From the NCBI RefSeq assembly GCF_028389875.1, contig NC_084687.1, forward strand, positions 1,886,611-1,950,610: a stretch of 64,000 nt of DNA, given 5' to 3'. A program made the position numbers and the translations under genes. Origin of the DNA: Rhea pennata. Taxonomy: Eukaryota; Chordata; Aves; Rheiformes; Rheidae. This document shows, one piece after another, positions 34,501-46,700 of the stretch (position 1 is its first letter; each line of letters opens with the position of its first letter). Under the pieces are notes generated by a model. The model worked only from the letters and a program-made list of their open reading frames with translations, was not told where the DNA came from and ran no database searches.

Positions 34501-35513
34501 GGCAGAAACACTCTAACTGCAAGAGCAGTTTCAAGGGAGACAAGTCCCAATACTGGATTTTGACATTCGTGTTTTGACTTGTAGATTTAATTCCATCATA
34601 TGTAAAACAGCAATGAGATATAGCTCCTGTAATACAGACAACGTCAGACGCTGTCCATGATGTTCTTTTCCAGATTAGGCCATCCTGAGAGCATCACAGG
34701 AGACTGCTTTGACATTCCCAAAGAGAATATGGGCGATTTTTCTCTATGCTGCATTCAGGAATTGCATTTTTTTTGCTCTGATTTGGAACAGTAGTAGGTT
34801 ATGAGAGGATGAGATTCCCCCCAGAAGAATTCTGCTGCTTTCCCAGTGCTTTTCCTCGGCAGGTACTGTGAGGAGACCCCAGGTTCCAGTTCAGCAGACT
34901 GGATAAGAATCTCATTTTTATTTTTTTTTCCTTTTTCTTTTCACTGTTGCTAGCAGGGCACTTTTTTAGTCCTTAGAATTGAAAAAAAAAGTGTTTACTG
35001 GTCTCAGTGCCAGGTAGTGAATAGATCTGAGTTTATTTTAGATCTTATGAAATGATTTTAGGGCATGGCTTGTAATCTATGAATGCTTGTGGGCTAGCAA
35101 AGCAGACACCTGGGCACGTGCCCAGAGCAGCCATCGCCTACCCTTTCTGTTCTGGAAGTGGCCTCCCAGCTCTCATTGCAATCCTATTGCAAGTCCTCTC
35201 CAAAAGCTGACAGAAGGTGGGTTTTATGTGGGCTGGAACCTCTATGCAGAAGATGCATTTGCTTGCATTTGCTCCAGTATGCTGGTATAAAACTGGAATA
35301 ACACCCACATGCATACCTTCCCTGTACAGCCTTTCTGCCGGGGCATGTAGGTGAGAAAGCATAGGGCAGAGCCATTGCAGCCCCCGTCCCTGTCTCTCCC
35401 TGCAGGAACGCCCTGTGGAAGTGGGTGATTGGCGCAAGAACGTGGAAGCCATGTCGGGTATGGAGGGCCGAAAGAAGATGTTCGACGCTGCCAAGTCCCC
35501 TACGGGCCAGTGA
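31575..35513 (+). CDS. TNNI1: TNNI1, troponin I, slow skeletal muscle
   Basis: Exons 31575-31585, 32350-32353, 32447-32488, 32846-32977, 33065-33154, 33628-33804 and 35406-35513 total 564 nt, 187 residues plus stop, equal to human TNNI1. Troponin I is the inhibitory subunit of the thin-filament troponin complex: it blocks actomyosin at low calcium and is released by troponin C. The N-terminus ([19 protein letters not shown]) and the short form without the cardiac extension mark the slow skeletal isoform. The IT helix region and [11 protein letters not shown] follow. The inhibitory segment ([12 protein letters not shown], residues 106-117) and the switch segment ([16 protein letters not shown], 118-133) come next, and the C-terminus ends AKSPTGQ. 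A 31-nt exon beginning at 31555 carries the ATG. The gene follows PHLDA3 and precedes LAD1, as in human. Very secure. Confidence 0.97.
32350..32353 (+). CDS. TNNI1: TNNI1 4-nt microexon
   Basis: The exon is only GGAG, between acceptor CCCTGCAG (ends 32349) and donor GTAAGT (32354). It completes a Pro codon and adds Glu, giving MPEPE in frame with ERK-type sequence. Without it the frame from 31585 to 32447 would fail. Confidence 0.88.
32447..32488 (+). CDS. TNNI1: TNNI1 exon encoding [14 protein letters not shown]
   Basis: Acceptor TTCCCCTAG ends at 32446; donor GTGAGT begins at 32489. Fourteen codons of the conserved N-terminal region that contacts troponin C. Confidence 0.96.
32846..32977 (+). 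CDS. TNNI1: TNNI1 exon encoding [14 protein letters not shown] to LSLSQLQ
   Basis: Acceptor GTTTCTTAG ends at 32845; donor GTATTT at 32978. 44 codons in phase 0, starting the coiled-coil region that pairs with troponin T. Confidence 0.96.
33065..33154 (+). CDS. TNNI1: TNNI1 exon encoding [19 protein letters not shown]
   Basis: Acceptor GATGCTCAG ends at 33064; donor GTAGGA at 33155. 30 codons of the IT-arm helix. The preceding intron is only 87 nt. Confidence 0.96.
33628..33804 (+). CDS. TNNI1: TNNI1 exon encoding inhibitory and switch segments
   Basis: Acceptor CAACTTGCAG ends at 33627; donor GTGGGT at 33805. It carries [12 protein letters not shown] and [16 protein letters not shown], then [17 protein letters not shown]. 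Confidence 0.97.
33805..35405 (+). other. TNNI1: TNNI1 intron before the last coding exon
   Basis: 1601 bases with T-rich and A-rich runs near 34917-34990. No exon or repeat family recognised. Confidence 0.88.
35406..35513 (+). CDS. TNNI1: TNNI1 last coding exon
   Basis: Acceptor CCCTGCAG ends at 35405. It encodes [20 protein letters not shown] and ends AKSPTGQ with TGA at 35511-35513. A GTATGG donor follows four bases after the stop. Confidence 0.97.
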   Translation, partial: ERPVEVGDWRKNVEAMSGMEGRKKMFDAAKSPTGQ

Positions 35514-35891
35514 GAGGTATGGCAACTAGTCCATCTTCCCCTGCCATGTCCTGCACTCCTTGTAACATCCTTGAGCAGTGCTTGTAGCTGGGCAAATGCA
35601 AAAAAGGCACTCGCTCTTCTCCCTGAGGTCTTCACACCTGGCTTCCTGGCCTGTCTCTCTCCTAGCACATGGGACAGGTCTCAGGCCCACATATCTCCAA
35701 ATTGGAGCCCCTGTTAACAGTTATCCCCCTCACTCAGCTCATCCTCTCTGACTTTCTGAGGTCTGTGCAGCCACACCACAGACTCCTGCACAGCACAGGC
35801 ATTGCTGGCATCAGCTTTGGGCCTGCAGCAAGGCTGCTTCATGCCAAACTCTTCTTCTGCCCCATTGCTCTGTTCTATTTCTCTCCTGCAG

Positions 35892-36405
35892 GAGCGTGAG
35901 GACAGAAAGAAGAGCTTCCTGATCCTGCTGTCTGCCTTCTTTTCCCTTGCTGCCCCTCCTTGCTCCTTATGCCTGTACCCTGAATTCACCACTGAGCTGA
36001 AGCATGTGGACAACTACTTGGGAAGGAAATCTGAGCCTCATCCTTTCCATCAACTCTGACTTGCAGTTGTGTGCAGGTCTTATCTTACTCGTGCAATTAG
36101 CCCTGCTCCAGAGAAGCCCCAGCACAATGGCTCTCAGGTGACATAGGTGTCATCAGTACGGTTAAGGGGTTGCTGGTGCTCCTCTGCCAGCTGGCACAAC
36201 ACGGCATATCTTCTCAGGGGCAGCTTCCATATGTCTGTGCTGGGCATGCAGCTCTAATGGGCTGCTAGCCATCTCTCTCCTTCCTCTGCTGCGGAGGCCC
36301 AGGAGATGGCTGCTGGTCTTCCTTCTCCCCCATCCTCTGACGTGTGCAGCCTGAGATGTTCCCATGCAATTGTACATGTATTAAAGGGCAGTCTCCTGGG
36401 CAGAA
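35892..36405 (+). other. TNNI1: TNNI1 3' UTR exon (probable)
   Basis: A CTCTCCTGCAG acceptor precedes 35892 and a donor GTATGG lies at 35518, so the 3' UTR is probably spliced with a 374-nt intron. The exon ends past ATTAAA at 36380-36385. Confidence 0.5.
36380..36385 (+). terminator. TNNI1: Poly(A) signal ATTAAA, TNNI1
   Basis: The common variant ATTAAA, followed by a GT-rich stretch (ATGTGATGTGTGCTC). Confidence 0.55.
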
Positions 36406-38519
36406 TGTGATGTGTGCTCTTCACTCAAGCAATGCAGGAGCATTGGCCAGGTCTGGGAGCGTGCAATGCTGGTCCACAACCCCCGTGAGGAAGACGTATC
36501 AGTCCTTTCCTTCTACCCTGTGATGTCCGCATGCTAGTGCTCAGATGGATGGTGCTCTTCGGCATCTGACTTACACGGGGCCCTTTTTTTCCAGCCCACA
36601 ACTCCCAGCAAGGCTGCAACCTCCCTGTTCCCGGTGCCCACCAGTTCTGTTAAGACCTTCTGGCTCAATGTATGGCCACCCTCTCCCTTCTCATGCATCA
36701 CACAGCACTTGTGGGCTCCGAGAATGCACCAACCTCACAAGCAAACTCAGTGCAGCTTGGGTATCCTTAGTGTGGAGACAGCTGTCTGCAGGCTTCCCCC
36801 ACCCTGTTTTCTTCTCTGTTTTTGGAAATGCCTTGAGAGCTTGCTCACCCAGACGTTCCCTCCCTGTGCACTGCTGCACTGACTTTCCTGCCAGCTGCCC
36901 TATCTCAAGCACCAGCACTGTGAGAAGAGATGCAGCCTGGTTCCAAGACTGAGCATATCCAAGTTGTTTCAGGAGAGTGTGAGCTGAAGCCACCTTTCAA
37001 GCCAAATAGCTCATGATTCCTCACTAGGCCTATCATTTCCTAATCACAAGCCTACAACCAGGGAGGGAACCTGTGTGCAACCAGGCCAGGCACTGTCCCA
37101 TCCCAGGAGCAGAGATGGAAGGAGGAGATGTGAGAACTAGTGTGAATTTGGACTGAATAGGGTATTTTGCCTGGTTGTACTGTGAGAAATGCTGAGTAGG
37201 AATAGGCTCATCCCTCACAAGGGGCTCTTGCTGTGTTGTAGCAGTGCCTTGTCTGTGTCCCCAAGGTTTTCAGAGCAGTAGAAGCATGCATGGTTTCAAA
37301 TCTGGGCCACACCTTAGGTGTTTTGCAGCACACTCCCTATTTAGTGCAGCTTGTAAAGTATACTGAGCACTATGAACTCAGAGCGAAGTGCAGGTCTCCA
37401 AACAGCACCTGGACTGGAAAAAATCAGCATCAAAAGGTGTGTGATTTCCCACACATCTTGATCTTCTGGGGAAAGCACTGCATTTCGCTATGGATGGAGA
37501 TAACTGTCGCTGCTCAGCTGGCTCTTTTGGGACTTCCTGTAGCAGACTCAGGTTAGCACTGTGGTCCAGCAGTACAACTGAGGGAGAGCCAGGTCAGAGA
37601 AATGGTTTTGGGTTGTGCTCCAAACCAGAAGGACAGCTATATTGACCTTGACATCACACACCCTCCTTTGCTCAATTCAGGGATACTGAACCAAACCACT
37701 GGGGGCTCTGCTGGAGTTAGGGCAAGTGGCAGTTGATGAGAACACTTTTACATCTAGCATGATTCTTAGCACTCTGGGTACTGCAACACCCAGCAGCTCC
37801 TTGACAGTGAATCTGAGATCTGATAGGAGAACCATCCCCAAATCTACCTGTAGGGTTAAATTGGAAGTGGCCATTAGCCAGAAAATCCACATTCACTCTC
37901 CTCTCTTAGTAAATGCTGAGGCTCAGCCTCCCCATTTCCAACTGACATAAACTCTTCTCCCTCCCTCACCATAAGCATCCTGCTAGCTTGGGAGGACCAT
38001 CCTCTGCATGACCAGAGCAATTGCACAAGGCACAAGGGCTTTTCACCATGTTTTTTCCTTCCCAAGCTTAATTCTACAGAGCAGCCACAGACTAACATGG
38101 TGTCAGGACATGCTGCCATTGCTGCCGGCACTGTGGAACCACTTGTCCTCACCCTAGACATCTCAGGACACATGGTTGGTGAGCACAGCCTTTGTAAGCA
38201 AGGTGCAGGCTGACCTCCCAAGTGATTCTGCTCTCAGAAATGATCAGAGATTATAACCCTGCGTCAGATAGCTACTTTGGAAATTCACAGGCTGGAATCT
38301 TGAGAACCAAAAAGTGAAGAGTCAGGACACGAGAGCTGCTGCCACGGGCTGACCTGCCCCATGGCTTGAGGCAAATGGTTTCAGCTACAATTTCACCCCT
38401 CTAAGCTTGCTGTTCCAGTGGGATCCATGCCAAAACAGTGTCCCGAGATCTCACTGCACACACTATCCTCAGAGGGAACTCACACAGTCTGCAGCAGCTC
38501 TGGCACAGGAAGAAAGGTG

Positions 38520-38640
38520 TGGAGGGAGAGGTAATACCTTTTACTTGACCAACTGGTATAGCTGGAAAATGCAGAGAGGTCTCATGGAAACAAAGCCTTC
38601 TTCAGATCAGAAACAAGCAGAAAAAAGCAAGCCAAGTACA
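38520..38640. repeat. Probable ancient interspersed repeat of unknown class
   Basis: GGTAATACCTTTTACTTGAC followed by CAACTGGTATAGCTGGAAAA and CCTTCTTCAGATCAG strongly resembles a repeat I recall from reptile and bird genomes (TACCTTTTATTGGACCAACT, then a CTTCTTCAGATCTG block). I cannot name its family with confidence. Confidence 0.45.
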
Positions 38641-40954
38641 GGTTGAGAACAATTGTGCTGAGCTTAGTTTAATTATGTTAATTTGGCTGTTTGAAAGAAA
38701 GGGGTGGCTGGTATTTGCGGAACAGGGAAGGATGGCAGTGAGATGAAAGGCAATACGACTGATGGCTGCTGTGGCCCAAAGTCCCAGTTAAACCCCTCAC
38801 TCAGGCTGTACCTGTGCCCAGCTCATTTTCGGATTCTGGATCCTGCAGATCACCGTGCACCCAGAAGTGCCACAGAGCAAAAGCCACAGGCCCCGCCAGC
38901 ACAGCTCTGCAGCCACTGTGAGAGAAGCACCAAGGATATAGTCATCAAGGTCCCCAGAGCCCACACACACTTATCAGGATACAGCTGACTTTATGCAGGG
39001 GAAAAAAACACCCAAATCTCTTTGCTCTGTAAGTTCATCTATTTTTTTCAAATATGTCAGCTGGCATACAATGTTCTCCACTCACCAGGTCCTGTTTTTA
39101 CCATTGGCTGGTCAAAAGCACAATGATCAGTCATGGGAACACACAGTCCAATGGATTTCAGCTTTATTAGAAACACAGGAAAAGCCTAGTTCTTTAAAAG
39201 GATGATATTTCTAGGGGAACATGCAGCAGTCCATTTTGAGTGCTGAGCATTTCTGTTCAGAGTAGGAACTCGAAGCCAAGACTTCTCCTCCTACTCTGCC
39301 CTGGAGCTGTTTTTGTGGTTCTGGGCTAGCTAGAAGGCTAGCTTTCCCCACTGGTATGGGGAAGCAAGTCGAGCTATCATGCTTTTTGTCTCAGGATGCA
39401 CTTTAATTGCACCAAGCTGGCTTTGATTTCTGCAAGCAATCCCATTTTTGGTTCCCTCCTAGACAGCATTGCCAGCGCTCATTTCTCTTCTCTGAACTCG
39501 AAGGGAATCTTTTTGTGGCTCCTTTTTGCTTAAATTCAGTCAAAATATGAGGACTGGCAAGGTCCTCTCCCTAGAAAGAGAAGATGATGCTGAAGCAGTG
39601 TCTAATTGATTGTATTTATTTCCAAAAGAAGTTTATTAAGTCATCCTGCAGGTTGCTCCATGCAACATTTTACCCAACAAGTCTCTTCCTCTTTGACTTT
39701 CCTCAAGTTCAGCAACAAGTGTAGCTCTCGCTTGAATGTTGGCTTCCTCAGTTCAATAGTAAATGTTTCAGTTCTATACATCCCTGAGCCTATTCCCTAA
39801 GCTTTTAAGTTTGTTCAACAAACCCTGTGAGCAGGGGCCATTGCAACTTTTGGCAATCAAGAACCCTCAAATCAAACCAAAGTACTGTAAGCTTGAAGTT
39901 GTAGAAATTATTCAATCATGACAATAGAAAAAAAAATCAATTTAATCAGCAGAATGATTTTCCACTGGAAAGGTTTCACTGTCAAAACTGCAGCTGTGTG
40001 TTAGCAATGAAGGAGATGATGGCAAAGGGCTTGGCCTGTTCCAGCCTTTCAAAAATATCACTCCTAGTTGTTTGTAAAATGGTCCATTTCTTTTCTAGGA
40101 TGCTCCGTGACCTCATTGCTAATCATTGAGACATTTGAACCATGCCCAAATATTTGTCTGAGCGTATTTGCAGCTCAGCTGGTAGCTGGAGCTTGCTGCA
40201 GTTGCCAGCCATGGGAGGAGGATTAGCTCCAGTAACACCAGGCAAAGAAGGGGTAAATTCATCCCACTGCCTCTGAAGACCACGCTCAGCTTGTCTGCAG
40301 CACCCTGGTCTTTGCAGGGGTTAATGTCAGGCTACACTCCCGAGAGAGGAAAGTTAAACATTACCTCTGCACGGCCCCCTGTGGCCTCCACGGTGTCTGC
40401 ACAGAGCCTAGAAGTGATTAAACCTTGCAGTGTGCTGTCAAGCAGCATAGCACATGGAGCTGGATGCGAAGAAATCCGTCTGGCTGCTGTCTCAGCTGTG
40501 CCAGATCTACACTGTCATAAATACCTGGTCTTCCTGGGAGACATGCTGGCTCTGCGAGCCCTTTCCTTGCCCTGCCATATATAACGGGGTGAAACAGGTT
40601 TCTTAATTCCTTTTCCCCTCTGCTAGCCCACAGTTCCTCAAGACCTGCCCTATGCAGGTAGAGAACAAAATTCATGCACTATGAGGGATGTGATCTGCCA
40701 TATAGCTACTAGCATAGGTTACATTTAGTCTAGCCACATAACAGGTGACCTAAATAATTTCCACTGAAACCATTTTTCACTGTTGCCTACACTTCCCCAT
40801 CATAAGGCAAGACCTTGGAGCATCACAGGAGATGGCATCTCATCTAATCTGCAGAGGAAAATGGGAATCTGAAGGACACTGGAATCCATGGGGCACTTTG
40901 GTGGGTATTTTTGAAACAAGGTAGTCTAGATTTGTCTAAAGTATTCAATTATGT

Positions 40955-40964
40955 TTATTTTTAA
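40955..40964 (+). promoter_or_regulatory. MEF2 consensus site
   Basis: TTATTTTTAA fits YTA(A/T)4TAR exactly, in a 60-bp A/T-rich stretch between TNNI1 and LAD1. Muscle enhancer function is only inferred from the motif and the neighbouring muscle genes. Confidence 0.3.
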
Positions 40965-41744
40965 CCCTTTAAATTAAATTATCAATGGAGGAAAAAAATA
41001 AAACCCTTGCTAGTTAGGTGCAAAGCGGTTTGGACAATGATTATTCCCTTCCCATAGAAAACCTTAGTCTGCGGTTTGGTTTCTGAAGCAAATACATGCT
41101 AATCACACACACTTTCCCAGTCTGGCTTTCTTTGCACTGTGGGATGTATCTCTGTATTATCAGTTTCCAGTGCATTGTACACATCTGTCCAGAAGCTGAA
41201 GGAATTTCAGCCTGGAAATTACAGGTCTGTACCATACCAGCACCTGCAAATTGCCACTGTGGGGAGGCAGGGAGACCTCCGTGTGCATGGTAGAGAGATG
41301 CTTTTTTAAGCTCCTAGACCTACGTGAGCCATTGCACTGCAGCAGTGATAGGATTGCAGCTGACTTGGCAAGGGTGAAAAGCTTCTTCTTGATGTCAGGT
41401 CTCATGTCCTTGCCTCCTGGGGAAGTGCAGGTAGTGCTGACTCCTCCAGTCCATCAGCAGCAGCAATGCAGAGATGACCCTGTGGGGCTAAAGCAAGAGC
41501 AGAGCTGGGCCCAATGCCGGGGGACAGCAAGGTCAAAGAGGGTGGAAGTGTAAGATTTACCCCTGGGGCCTTGTGCAAGGTTGAGGAATGTCCTAATTAC
41601 AGTTATGGAAACTGGAAGCTTTCCACTCCCTGGTAGCCAAAGAAACAGGCTCTGCATAGGAATGAGACACAGGGTTCCCAAGGGAAAAACCCCGGCCAAT
41701 ACTGGTGTAGCTTCTTAGCGGGTAAAAATGAGTGTCTCTCTCCA

Positions 41745-41870
41745 GCTGGAGGTGTTCTTTCACTACATTAAGTCTAATCCTTTTTAAAATCCTAGTAATG
41801 ATATCCTTTGGCAATGAGTTTTGCAAGTGAAGTGCTCGCTGTGCATTAGTTAGAAAGGTTTATTGCTTTA
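41745..41870 (-). mobile_element. CR1/L3-like LINE fragment
   Basis: ATATCCTTTGGCAATGAGTT near 41801, followed by TGCAAGTGAAGTGCTCGCTG and TGTGCATTAG, resembles the conserved 3' segment of ancient CR1/L3 elements in reverse orientation (a GGCAGTGAGTTCCACAGG-type block). Old and short; ends approximate. Confidence 0.45.
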
Positions 41871-43754
41871 CAATTCCTTGTTGATGCTGGACTGCTGCAT
41901 ATAGGTTATCAGCAACTAGCAGGACACTTAAAGGTTATTTAAATAAATATGTTTTTCTTATATCGCAGTTTATTGGATTTTCTAAGTGTATGAAATCAGT
42001 TGAAAGAGAATTAGTGACCACAAAAAGGAAGAAAACCAGAGAAGGAGTCTTGCTCAGAGTAGGTGGCTCATTTGACACAACTGTCTTTTTAAAAATGGAA
42101 TTTTAGTTGGGAACCTTTGATTAAAACAGCTCATTTGATTGTTAAGATCCCAGGCACTCACCTGTGAGCTGGAGGGCTGCAGCATGCATGGGAAACCTAA
42201 TAATAAAACCAGTCCCTCAGGTCTAGTAGAGCAGTGAATGAGACCTGGGGAGACAGTGATGTCAGTGGATGTCATGGGTGGAGGGGCAGAAGGACAGATC
42301 TATCTGAGGCAGGTCCTGCAAGACCATGCCACTCCTTTATCCCGCCATGGCCAGCAAAAGGTGCCTGGGACCCCAGGACAATTGCTAATGTTCTAGTGTT
42401 ACCCTTGAGTATTCCCTGAGTACTCAGGTGGACACCAGCTGGACAGAGGAAAAGGTCTAATGTACAGATGGAGAAGAGGTAGAAGGTAGATGGTAGAAGG
42501 CTGGATGGATCTTGAAGGAATCAGGAACTGAATTCATACTCAAGCAGTCTCAGATGCCTTCTTTTGCAGGTCTTCACCGTGAGAATTGCCTGGCCCCATC
42601 CAGTAGCCTTGGGGTCCCACATATACTGCACATCAGGGCCAGCCCACATCTCTTCAGCAGCTGTGTAAAAGGGATCTTGGGCTTGCAGAAGGCCTGAAAG
42701 TGGTCTAACCCTCAGTTTCTCCAACATATCTGAGCATGATGGACTCATCTGAGAGGAGTTGCAGCCCCCCAGTCAAAGAACACGCTCAAACCCAGCTGGG
42801 ATTTATCTGGGGTATTCCCATCACCCCCATGAGCCAGTCTCCCCACTGCTTTTATGCTTGCCTTTGAAAGGAGAGCACTGCCCTGTGTGAGTATAGGAAG
42901 ACAGAGCCTTAGTACCTAGCCTGGGGGGCGAGGTACTGGACCAGGCACAGGATGAGCCAGGGCACACAGTCATCTGGCACAGAGCTTCAGCACTCAAAAA
43001 TTTGCCCACCTCAGACCTGGCACCTTAGGACACAAGTCCTTTCAGGTGAGGCATTTGGTCACTTCCTCTGAAATTTGTGTGTGCTTTTTACTGCAGCAAA
43101 AGTCATAACTAAGAGGAGACTGTGACTGTTAAAATCCAGACATCTAGAGAAGGTTGAAAAGACCAGTGCATCCTCCCATGTGCTTTGGAAATGGCTGGAT
43201 TACGCCCAGATGGAGGTGTTTTAATGACTGTTTTGGATCCCTGGGAGCCAGTGTTGGATCAACTCACTGCCTCCTCCCACTCAGCCAAAGGTAATTCACC
43301 TCCTCCACAGGCCAGTGTTGGAGGAGTTGTTGACAGGCGGAGAGTGGCTGGCAAAACAGGTTCTCAGTGGGGAGTTGTCTCTGAAACCCTGGGAGACCTG
43401 TATGGATCAAACCCCGAGCCTGGGTCTCCATTTGAACCCTGGCACACCAGGCAGCCTACAGTGATCTGCTTTTGCGTGGCAAATCCTGGGCAGGGCGTCT
43501 TTTGCCTGGCGCTGCTAGTAGACAAATTACAGCCTTGCCTCTGTCAAGGTAGATAAGAAACCATGTGATGCAGCCTGGTGGTAAATGGGTTGCAGGCAGG
43601 GTAAAGGTGCACAGGGGAATAACCTTGTAGGGAGTTCCTGCTTCCTTGGGGTGCAGAGTCTCTGGGTAGTGCAGATCCCTGTGGATTTGTGAGTGAGCTG
43701 GTCTTGATGCCTGCACAAGTTTTTGGAGCTCTCTGAAACTCACGGAAAGGAGGA

Positions 43755-43792
43755 ATGTCTTTTAACAGAAGGAACTGGTCTGATCTCTCCAG
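43755..43792 (+). CDS. LAD1: LAD1 coding exon 1
   Basis: ATG at 43755 followed by SFNRRNWSDLS and a split Ser codon, then donor GTAGGT at 43793. The match to human MAVSRKDWSALSS and the required phase decide this start. Confidence 0.87.
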
Positions 43793-46700
43793 GTAGGTGC
43801 TGCGGTTTAATGCTTAACCTTTTCTACCAACTAGAGGTGGGCTCCAGGCACAGTGAGCCTTGGGCAAGGGAAGGCGGGAGGTGTTGGGAAGGATGAGAAC
43901 AAGGGACAGCTATGGTGTTGTGGGAAGCTGCTTGCAAAAGCAGAGGTTGTGCTAGTCCCACTGAGTGCTCGTCGCTGCTGGAGTTTCTCATGCATGGGCA
44001 AGATCAGAGGCAGTCCTGTTTCTGCTGCCTGAGGAAGCTTTATGCTTATGCCTGCTTAGGAAAAGCACTGTGGAAATGTGTTCTTGCCCCCTGGGTTGGA
44101 TGTGTTCCTGGTCTTTGGGGCTGGTCCCCCTCTCTCTAGGGTAGGAGAGGCAAGCCAGCTCTCTCTACCTGCATTGTGCCTTCAGGCTTACTCTCAAGCT
44201 GGCTGCAGGGTTTTGTGCTCAGTTTGTGTCTATACAGCCCTCAGTGCTGTGAGTGTGTGGCTTGACTGGGACTGCTCCATGCCTTTCTGCGAAGGTTACA
44301 GCCTCTGTCCATGTGATGCTGAGTAAGCCCTGATTCATCTGCAGTCACTGAACAATCCCTGTAGCCACTTGGCATTGACCATTCCATTTGGCTTCTCCTA
44401 AAAGGAGATTTTGAGTGACAGAGCTCAGGTCAGAGTCAGGGCAGGTGAGGCTCCTGGGCATTGCTGACTGATTCAGAAGTGTTGGTGGCTGCTAGGAAGC
44501 CTCCATGATCTCAGGTTCTTTCCCAATCTGTCGCAGACCCAGGGAAAGTAACTTTGACCTTGGTTCCTGTCTGCACAGACAAGGGATGGTGATTCAAACA
44601 TAGCCATGTTCTTATACAAAGCAAAACCAAAATTATACTTTGAGTGGACACAGTAGCTTAGAAGCTGAGTGTCCTGGTCTGGCTGTGAGAAAGGATGGCC
44701 ATAAGGACCCCCAAAACAGCTGTAGTTTCAGCCAGTTTAATTGCTCATCTCAGTTGTCACTATGCAGGTAAGCCACTCACCATGGTCAGCTGGGAAATGA
44801 GAATTAAGTGAGACCATTACACAGAGGCTTCTCAGTTCATACCTTTGCCTTTGTCACAGGCTGGCTGGGAGAAATCCAAAGAGCATCCAAAAGCCTTTCA
44901 GATCCATGTCGTTTGAGCCACGCTCTAACCATGGACTTGCCTGAACGCAGGTTGAGCAGGGTCCAGCACTCAGGTTGTTTTACAACCCAGGAAGGCCCTT
45001 TCTGTTCTCTCAATAGATGGGACATCATTAACTAAAATGGCATAAATGTCAAACATCTGAACACTAATAATTAACAGGGCAGGAGAGGACAATGTAGGGG
45101 GAGACTTACAAATCTTTTTTCATTAGTGTCTTTAATATTAAAAAAGATAAGACAGTGAAAAATAAATCCCTCTTGGAAAAGAGAAGGGTAACATTGGCAA
45201 AACAAATCCATAGCCTAGTGTGTGGATTGCCTAATCATCAATAATGAGAAATTGCATGCCGATAATGCTAGGCTACATGCTACCTCTGAAGAAGCCAAAT
45301 GAATTCAAGGCAGGAAAACCTCATTTTCATTTTGGAAGAAGCTTATTCAAGCAAAACAAAAAAAATAATTGGCTCTCACAGAAAACAGAGTGTTAATGCT
45401 CTGTACTGTTATTGTAAGAGACATGCAAACAGCACTTAGTGGAGGCACCTGTATGTGTACATCCACTCATACGTACTAATCCTTCCCAGTGGGAATTTGT
45501 GTGTAGCATGATTGCTGCAGTGTGTCTTGCCAGGACATCACAGTGTGCCATGCAAATAAAGCCAAGCCACCTTTCAAATGCAGCTAAGCCATAAATAAAT
45601 ATTTACAGGCGAGGGCCCACAGACACAAGCAGCTGTCAACAAAGCCAAAAAGAGCTGAATGAGGAGGTGTCTCCTGGCAGGATGAGAGCAGGCCTGGGGT
45701 ACTAAAAAAAATCTGCTGACTCCCTCAGGCTCTGAGACAGGTCCTCAGTACAGCCTTCTGTATCATGGTCTCCTCAATGCAAGACCTGATGTTGAGGATC
45801 ACCCTGGAGACCCTCTGGCAGCCAAGGGCGGTGGATCTGGTTGCTGTCAGGGAGAAAGAGATGCTTGGGTGAATGGCAGTGAAGTGGATGGAGGCTCCCT
45901 GGGAAGCAGCAGGAAGGGAAGGGAGGACGCTCGGTGGTATTGTCCTTTCCCTTTTCTGAGGAATCCCCAGATTTGAGCTGAACTTTCAGCTGTGATGTGC
46001 AACTTTGCTGCTTTACTTTCTGTTCTGATTTCCTTATCCTTTCACTCTCCCCAACCTCCATAGACCAGGAAGAACAGAAGCCATGAACTGTTGCAGGAGG
46101 TAATGTGGTTTAATTTATGACTGAGATTTCATTACACAGTAACTTGTAACCATGCTGCGAGTCACCATATCTGCAGTGACATTAGTGATACTGCGGGCCT
46201 GGGCCTGTTCTGACTTTCACGTTCTTAAAAGTCAAATTCACAGTTTGAGTTTGTATGAAGCTGGAGTGCCAGCTCTGGACCTGAGACAGCATGATGGGTC
46301 AAATCCTGTGCTGGAAGGGCCTGTGGTCCAAGAGTTCAGAAGAGGACTCTCTGGTCACTTGGGCTGTTCAAGGTGCTGAGAGCTATGCTGCGACCCCTGC
46401 ATGTGTTTGCAGCTTGTTCAGGAGTAATGCCATAGACAAATGAATAGCACCTGTTGTGAAAAGCTCATTTGCTCAGTAAAAACTGTGACCAACACAGTTC
46501 ATGTACCAGCAGAAAGTGTGGGTGTGCCTTGTGCAGAGAAAAGAAGGGAAAGCTGGTGTTTTCCAAATAACTTTTTCTCTAGTTTGACGTTTTATTCGGA
46601 AAAAAATGGTAGTTTGGCTTGTGCAAAACAAAATATTTGAAGATAACTCTTTAAAAATGATGACCAAACCTGTCTTTTTGGTACAAATTGTAATTAAATA

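Larger units (their letters stand above)
36406..43754. other. Spacer between TNNI1 and LAD1
   Basis: 7.3 kb without a recognised gene. It contains a probable interspersed repeat at about 38520-38640, an exact MEF2-type site at 40955-40964 and a CR1/L3-like fragment at about 41745-41870. A 123-codon open frame at 43185-43556 matches no family I know. The LAD1 promoter should lie at the 3' end, but no TATA box is clear. Confidence 0.6.

Noticed and set aside
43185-43556. 123-codon frame just before LAD1
   Set aside because: No similarity to LAD1 or any family, and no phase-compatible splice to exon 2 that improves on 43755.
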